A DNA stretch of 10,843 nt, from positions 1 through 10,843 of the forward strand of contig JBILKW010000068.1 of the NCBI GenBank assembly GCA_044376465.1, written 5' to 3'. The stretch comes from CAJBVG01 sp044376465. GTDB taxonomy: Bacteria > Bacteroidota > Bacteroidia > Sphingobacteriales > Sphingobacteriaceae. A program made the translations under genes and the position numbers. The notes under the pieces were generated by a model, which saw only the letters and a list, made by a program, of their open reading frames with translations, was not told the DNA's origin and ran no database searches. Shown here one piece after another: positions 6,708-10,843 of this stretch. The stretch's first letter is position 1, and each line of letters begins with the position of its first letter.

Positions 6708-8222
6708 ATGTCATTCGTAAACACCGTTTTATCTTGGGTAATGAAAAAAAGAATTCATCAAATTGAGTTCTTCATGAAATACCCATATGAAGTGCAAGAA
6801 GAATGGCTTCACAGCCTAATTCTCACCTCAAAATATACAGAATGGGGTAAAAAATACGATTATAAAAGCATAGAATCTGTAGAAGAATTTAAAAGGCGAG
6901 TGCCTATACAAAACTACGATACCTTGAAGCCATATATTGAACGGATGTTGCAAGGCGAGCAAAATGTTTTGTGGCCCTCTGAAATAAAGTGGTTTGCAAA
7001 GTCATCGGGAACCACCAGTGATAAAAGTAAATTTATACCTGTAAGTACGGAATCACTAGAAGAATGCCATTACAAAGGTGGCAAAGATTTACTTTCAATT
7101 TATTGCCATAACAGACCCGAAACAAAAATATTTACAGGCAAGTGTTTAGTATTAGGCGGAAGCCATCAAATAAATCATCTAAACGAAGAATCACAATACG
7201 GAGATTTATCGGCTGTGTTAATTAAAAATTTACCTATTTGGGCAGAGTTTCATCGTACTCCCGAATTATCAATTGCATTAATGGATAATTGGGAAGAAAA
7301 AATTGAAAAAATGGCAAATTCTACCATTCCTGTTAATGTTACCAATATTTCTGGAGTGCCAACCTGGACTATCATTTTAGCAAAAAGAATTTTAGAAATA
7401 ACAGGTAAAGATAATTTATTGGAAGTTTGGCCAAATTTAGAATTGTATTTTCATGGTGCAGTTAGTTTTGCACCTTACAGAGAACAATTCAATAAACTTA
7501 TTCCGAATAAAGAAATGTATTATTTGGAAACCTATAATGCAAGCGAAGGTTTTTTCGGAATTCAAGATCAAGACAAGTCAACAGAAATGCTATTGATGTT
7601 GGATTATGGTATTTATTATGAATTTATTCCCATAGAAGAAATTGACAAAGAGTTCCCAATATCATTAGATTTAAGCGAAGTGGAATTGAACAAAAATTAT
7701 GCTATGGTAATTAGTACCAACGCAGGTTTATGGAGATATATGATTGGCGATACTATAAAATTTACGTCCTTAGCACCTCATCGATTACAGATAACTGGAA
7801 GAACAAAACATTTTATAAACGCATTTGGTGAAGAGTTAATTATTGACAATGCTGAAAATGCATTAATTGTAGCATGCAAAGAAACGGGTGCAATAATAAA
7901 AGACTATACAGCTGGGCCAATTTATTTTGGGGATGCAAACGCAGGAGGGCACGAATGGATTATAGAGTTTGAAAAACAACCAAGTTCTATTGAACTTTTT
8001 AACACCACACTCGATAATAGTTTGAAAACATTCAACTCGGATTACGAGGCTAAACGCAATGGCGACATTGCTTTACAATTTCCAACTATACACGTTGCAC
8101 CAGAACACACTTTTTATAATTGGATGAAGAGCAAAGGTAAACTAGGAGGTCAACACAAAGTACCACGTTTAGCTAACAATAGGCAATACCTCGACGAAAT
8201 TTTACCTTACATTACTCTTTAG
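6708..8222 (+). CDS. GH3-family (auxin-responsive-promoter type) acyl-adenylating enzyme
   Basis: The 504-residue protein belongs to the GH3 branch of the acyl-adenylate-forming (ANL) superfamily. In plants GH3 enzymes adenylate a carboxylic acid such as indole-acetate or jasmonate and transfer it to an amino acid. Three nucleotide-binding motifs are visible: SSGTTSDKSKFIPV (99-112), YNASEGFFG (276-284) and the YMIGDTIKFT segment (344-353). The hinge-like TGRTKHFINAFGEEL (363-377) follows, and a C-terminal GGQHKVPRL holds Lys484. It is shorter than the roughly 600-residue plant enzymes, as bacterial members usually are. No signal peptide is present. Start is 3 nt after the lptB stop, so translation is probably coupled. 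The bacterial substrate is not known, and the plant hormone link in the family name should not be carried over. Its last 11 nt overlap the end of the convergent gene. Confidence 0.9.
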   Translation: MSFVNTVLSWVMKKRIHQIEFFMKYPYEVQEEWLHSLILTSKYTEWGKKYDYKSIESVEEFKRRVPIQNYDTLKPYIERMLQGEQNVLWPSEIKWFAKSSGTTSDKSKFIPVSTESLEECHYKGGKDLLSIYCHNRPETKIFTGKCLVLGGSHQINHLNEESQYGDLSAVLIKNLPIWAEFHRTPELSIALMDNWEEKIEKMANSTIPVNVTNISGVPTWTIILAKRILEITGKDNLLEVWPNLELYFHGAVSFAPYREQFNKLIPNKEMYYLETYNASEGFFGIQDQDKSTEMLLMLDYGIYYEFIPIEEIDKEFPISLDLSEVELNKNYAMVISTNAGLWRYMIGDTIKFTSLAPHRLQITGRTKHFINAFGEELIIDNAENALIVACKETGAIIKDYTAGPIYFGDANAGGHEWIIEFEKQPSSIELFNTTLDNSLKTFNSDYEAKRNGDIALQFPTIHVAPEHTFYNWMKSKGKLGGQHKVPRLANNRQYLDEILPYITL

Positions 8223-8838
8223 GTTTGCGCACTAATGCATTAGAACCGTAAATGCATAAGGTAATACCTGCAACAGTTTGAGTAGTATTTACATTCACAA
8301 ATGGAACTAAAGCTACTCCAAAATCATAAACAGGTTTAAAAATTATTTCACCTTGAATTTGTATTCCAATTCCGAATGATTTTTCACCACTAATGGTTCT
8401 TAAAGTATCTGTTGGGTAATAATTGGTGTAACCTAGAGATGGGCCTACAAAACCTGCAAATTTCCAGTACTGTTTTTCTACCCTATAAATACCTCTAGAA
8501 AATTTGAATTCATGTAAATAAACACTCGCTCCGCCAAAGGCTAAATAATTTTGTGTATGTGCACGATAGCCTACATTCCACAAACGATCAAGCTTATCAA
8601 AATAATGGTAATCTATACTCATGTTTGCATTTACAAAATTACTAATTGAAGGATACACGTTGGGGCCGAAACCAAAAGTTACCCAATTGTTTCGCTCCTT
8701 AAATTTATACTCGCCAATGTAATATTCTAAAAACTCTTTCGGTTTTTTTTCGGCAGGTACCAATTCTGGTTTTTGAGCACTCACAAAAGTGCTACAAAAA
8801 AAAACTGAAAATAAAATTAAGATGCAATTTTTAAGCAT
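8212..8838 (-). CDS. Exported protein of unknown function, probable outer-membrane beta-barrel
   Basis: I do not recognise a named family for this 208-residue protein. It starts with a clear signal peptide (MLKNCILILFSVFFCSTFVSA, cleavage before QKP), so it leaves the cytosol; no lipobox cysteine follows, so it is not a typical lipoprotein. The mature part is rich in Tyr, Phe, Trp and Gly and shows alternating amphipathic strands, for example VTFGFGPNVYPS, NMSIDYHYFD, YRAHTQNYLAFGG, AGFVGPSLGYTNYY, FGIGIQIQGEIIF and FGVALVPFVNV. This pattern is common in small outer-membrane barrels of Bacteroidota. It ends in charged residues (RKPKE) rather than a terminal aromatic residue, which weakens the barrel case slightly. 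It is the last gene of the polyprenyl synthase-TerC operon. Its start overlaps the terC-like gene's end by 8 nt, which supports co-expression. Confidence 0.75.
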   Translation of the reverse strand: MLKNCILILFSVFFCSTFVSAQKPELVPAEKKPKEFLEYYIGEYKFKERNNWVTFGFGPNVYPSISNFVNANMSIDYHYFDKLDRLWNVGYRAHTQNYLAFGGASVYLHEFKFSRGIYRVEKQYWKFAGFVGPSLGYTNYYPTDTLRTISGEKSFGIGIQIQGEIIFKPVYDFGVALVPFVNVNTTQTVAGITLCIYGSNALVRKPKE

Positions 8839-9886
8839 TATGAACTAAATTTTTCTTTGGAAAAACAAGTGAAGCTACTATACTCAAGGTTAAAATAGCT
8901 ACAATAACAATTAAAGAATGTACCGTTTCAAACCCAACACTATGCAACCAATCATGCGCCAACATTTTTACTCCAATAAAAGTTAATAAAAATGCAAGCC
9001 CCACTTTTAAATAATGAAATTGGTGTATCACATTTACTAATAAAAAGAACATTGATCTTAGTCCTAAGATTGCAAAAATATTAGAGAAAAATACAATGTA
9101 AGGATCTTTAGTTACTGAAAATATAGCGGGGATTGAATCTACCGCAAAAATTAAATCAGTAAACTCAATTACAATCAATACTATAAACAATGGAGTAATC
9201 ATTTGCACCCCCTTACGTTTTATAAAAAAGTTTTTACCTACATATTTAGGATATACTTTAAATATTTTAGAGGCAAATTTTACTGCCGGATGATTTTCTG
9301 TTTCAACTTTATCTTCGTCGTTTCTTTTTACAAACATCATAATGCCAGTATAAACTAAAAACGCACCGAATATGTAAAGAATCCATTCGAACTCCCTAAT
9401 CATAGTAGCTCCAAGAAATATAAACAAAAAGCGCATTAAAATGGCTCCAAGTATTCCCCAAAACAATACACGGTGGTAATATTTTTCGCGCACATTAAAA
9501 GCTGTAAAAATTAATACTATCACAAATATATTATCTACAGATAGAGCATACTCAATTAAATAACCTGTTATAAACTCAAGCGATAAGTTGTTTTTATATA
9601 TTTCTAAACTAGCTGTAAAATCTGTAGGCACTAAACTTATGTTATGTTTATTCGCTAAGGTTATTTCTTGTAAGCGTTCCATGGTAGTTATACCATGTAT
9701 CCACTCTCCATGCAAACTAATTAAAACATAAAAACTCAGTGCACAACAAACCCATATTAAACTCATAATAAGAGCTTCCTTATATTTGATGATGTGATCT
9801 TTTTTATTAAATACACCCAAATCAAACGCTAGCATAAGCACAATAAAAACCGCAAAACCTGCTATAAATAGTATCTCATTACTCAT
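8831..9886 (-). CDS. TerC/Alx-family integral membrane protein
   Basis: TerC-family proteins are inner-membrane proteins linked to tellurite resistance and, for Alx and related members, to manganese handling at high pH or excess metal. This copy has 351 residues and about nine hydrophobic segments (near 4-26, 37-58, 105-128, 138-158, 166-186, 231-252, 265-288, 293-312 and 322-343). The two acidic intramembrane family signatures are intact: IEYALSVDNIFVI (111-123, with Glu112, Asp118, Asn119) and EFTDLIFAVDSIPAIF (241-256, with Glu241, Asp244, Asp250). Between the second and third segments lies a hydrophilic stretch of about 45 residues (60-104), longer than a minimal loop. No other ter genes (terZABDEF) are nearby, so a stand-alone metal-homeostasis role is more likely than a tellurite island. 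It starts 2 nt after the polyprenyl synthase stop and its end overlaps the next gene by 8 nt. Confidence 0.93.
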   Translation of the reverse strand: MSNEILFIAGFAVFIVLMLAFDLGVFNKKDHIIKYKEALIMSLIWVCCALSFYVLISLHGEWIHGITTMERLQEITLANKHNISLVPTDFTASLEIYKNNLSLEFITGYLIEYALSVDNIFVIVLIFTAFNVREKYYHRVLFWGILGAILMRFLFIFLGATMIREFEWILYIFGAFLVYTGIMMFVKRNDEDKVETENHPAVKFASKIFKVYPKYVGKNFFIKRKGVQMITPLFIVLIVIEFTDLIFAVDSIPAIFSVTKDPYIVFFSNIFAILGLRSMFFLLVNVIHQFHYLKVGLAFLLTFIGVKMLAHDWLHSVGFETVHSLIVIVAILTLSIVASLVFPKKNLVHNA

Positions 9887-9888
9887 GT

Positions 9889-10843
9889 TTATTTTTTTCT
9901 TTCTGTTGTATATTTTACCAATTCTTCTAAAGATTCTCTTGCACGATTATCCGGAAAACTATCCAATAAAGAAAATGCTATTTTTTGAAAGTAGAGCATC
10001 TTTTCTTCAGCATACATCAGCCCTCTTTCTGTACGCACAAAATCAATCACCTCTTGCACTTTATCTGGTTCTTCGTGGTGATTTTTCACTAAGTTGATAA
10101 TGTGTTTTTTCTGTTTAGTTTTCGCATTGTTTAATGCATATATCAGTGGCAGCGTTATTTTTTTTTCTTTTATGTCAATTCCTTTCGGTTTGCCGATATC
10201 ATCATATCCAAAGTCTAATAAATCATCTTTTATTTGAAAAGCCATGCCAATGTACTCTCCAAATTGTTTCATTTTGGCTACTACTTCCTCTGATGCATTA
10301 GCAGAAGCAGCACCACTAGCACAACATGAAGCGATAAGAGAAGCTGTTTTCTGACGAATAATTTCGTAGTAAACATCTTCTACTATATCCAATCTTCGTA
10401 CTTTTTCAATTTGTAAAAGTTCTCCTTCACTCATTTGTTGTACCGCATCTGAAACAATTTTCAATACTTTGTGCTCATTATTTTCTACAGATAACAACAA
10501 ACCTCTGGCCAATAAAAAATCGCCAACGAGTACTGCAATTTTATTTTTCCAAACAGCATTGATAGAGAGAAATCCTCTTCTTTCATAAGCATCATCTACC
10601 ACATCATCATGCACTAACGATGCCGTATGCAAAAGTTCTACAAGAGCAGCAGCTCGGTGAGTAGATTCTGAAATACCTCCGCAAAGTTGTGCCGAAAAAA
10701 ACACGAACATTGGACGCATTTGTTTTCCCTTACTTTTGTAGATGTAATGCGTAATTCTATCCAATAATGGAACAGAGCTCTTCATCGAAGATTTGAATTT
10801 CTCTTCGAAAGCTGCTAGTTCGTTTTCTATTGGTTTACGAATT
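9889..10843 (-). CDS. Polyprenyl diphosphate synthase (all-trans, long-chain), N-terminus beyond the window
   Basis: This enzyme condenses isopentenyl diphosphate units onto an allylic primer to give a long all-trans chain, used for example for the menaquinone side chain. The frame stays open past the Met at 10785 to the right edge. The extra 19 codons (IRKPIENELAAFEEKFKSS) read like the normal family N-terminus, so the true start is probably only a few residues off the edge. Counting from the Met at 10785, the first aspartate-rich motif is HDDVVDDAYERRG (59-71, DDxxD at 60-64) and the second is QIKDDLLDFG (184-193, DDxxD at 187-191). KGKQMRP (19-25) carries the diphosphate-binding Lys and Arg. 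The fifth residue before the first motif is alanine, a small residue that fits long-chain products. It is the first visible gene of the minus-strand operon. Exact chain length (IspB-like octaprenyl, or hepta-/hexaprenyl) cannot be told. Confidence 0.94.
   Translation of the reverse strand, partial: IRKPIENELAAFEEKFKSSMKSSVPLLDRITHYIYKSKGKQMRPMFVFFSAQLCGGISESTHRAAALVELLHTASLVHDDVVDDAYERRGFLSINAVWKNKIAVLVGDFLLARGLLLSVENNEHKVLKIVSDAVQQMSEGELLQIEKVRRLDIVEDVYYEIIRQKTASLIASCCASGAASANASEEVVAKMKQFGEYIGMAFQIKDDLLDFGYDDIGKPKGIDIKEKKITLPLIYALNNAKTKQKKHIINLVKNHHEEPDKVQEVIDFVRTERGLMYAEEKMLYFQKIAFSLLDSFPDNRARESLEELVKYTTERKK

Noticed and set aside
8232..8243. Perfect 12-bp palindrome CTAATGCATTAG near the operon junction
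   Set aside because: It lies inside the coding end of the exported protein. A 12-bp perfect palindrome is expected a few times by chance in a window this size, and nothing around it supports an operator.
8831..9886. Tellurite-resistance (ter) gene island around the TerC-like gene
   Set aside because: No TerD/TerZ-type or other ter genes are present nearby. Stand-alone TerC/Alx proteins are common and not evidence of an island.
9885..10097. 70-residue plus-strand open frame at the TerC/polyprenyl synthase junction
   Set aside because: It is antisense to a clearly coding enzyme and to the TerC start, is low in complexity at its start, and shows no recognisable domain. It is a shadow frame.
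1820..10785. A functional link between the polyisoprenoid-binding YceI pair and the polyprenyl diphosphate synthase
   Set aside because: The genes are about 6.7 kb apart, on opposite strands and in separate units with terminators and other operons between them. Shared lipid chemistry alone is not evidence.

Overview
The window looks like an ordinary chromosomal segment of a low-GC member of the Bacteroidota. Three things suggest this. The gene set is typical of the phylum: single-chain GcvP, a Bacteroidota-style LptB, a bacterial GH3-family protein and a TerC with a long loop. The coding sequence is AT-rich, with many AAA, TTA and ATT codons. The leaders lack clear Shine-Dalgarno sequences. 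The assignment is an inference from gene content and style, not from a marker gene.

Layout: (1) Positions 1-1757 hold the C-terminal part of the glycine cleavage P-protein (gcvP), cut by the left edge. A perfect 12-bp hairpin follows it. (2) Positions 1820-3154 hold two tandem, diverged YceI-family exported proteins, closed by a textbook intrinsic terminator at 3176-3207. (3) Positions 3327-4133 on the minus strand hold a metallo-beta-lactamase-fold hydrolase with a hairpin and U-run overlapping its stop. (4) From a 104-bp divergent intergenic region runs a tight plus-strand operon, recJ - lptB - GH3-family protein (4238-8222), with a 14-nt overlap and then a 3-nt gap. (5) The remainder, 8212-10843, is a minus-strand operon read leftwards: polyprenyl diphosphate synthase (its N-terminal few residues beyond the right edge), a TerC-family membrane protein, and an exported probable outer-membrane protein. 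Gaps are 2 nt and then an 8-nt overlap. The two operons meet tail to tail and their last coding bases overlap by 11 nt.

Together the genes cover housekeeping and envelope functions: one-carbon metabolism (GcvP), DNA repair (RecJ), LPS export energy (LptB), isoprenoid chains for quinone or carrier lipids (polyprenyl synthase), probable metal or tellurite-related membrane transport (TerC) and periplasmic or outer-membrane proteins (YceI pair, barrel-like protein). I saw no mobile element, CRISPR array, tRNA, rRNA, toxin-antitoxin pair or defence island. I do not see a convincing undescribed system. The least understood items are the GH3-family adenylating enzyme coupled to lptB, the degenerate YceI paralogue and the uncharacterised exported protein at the end of the TerC operon.
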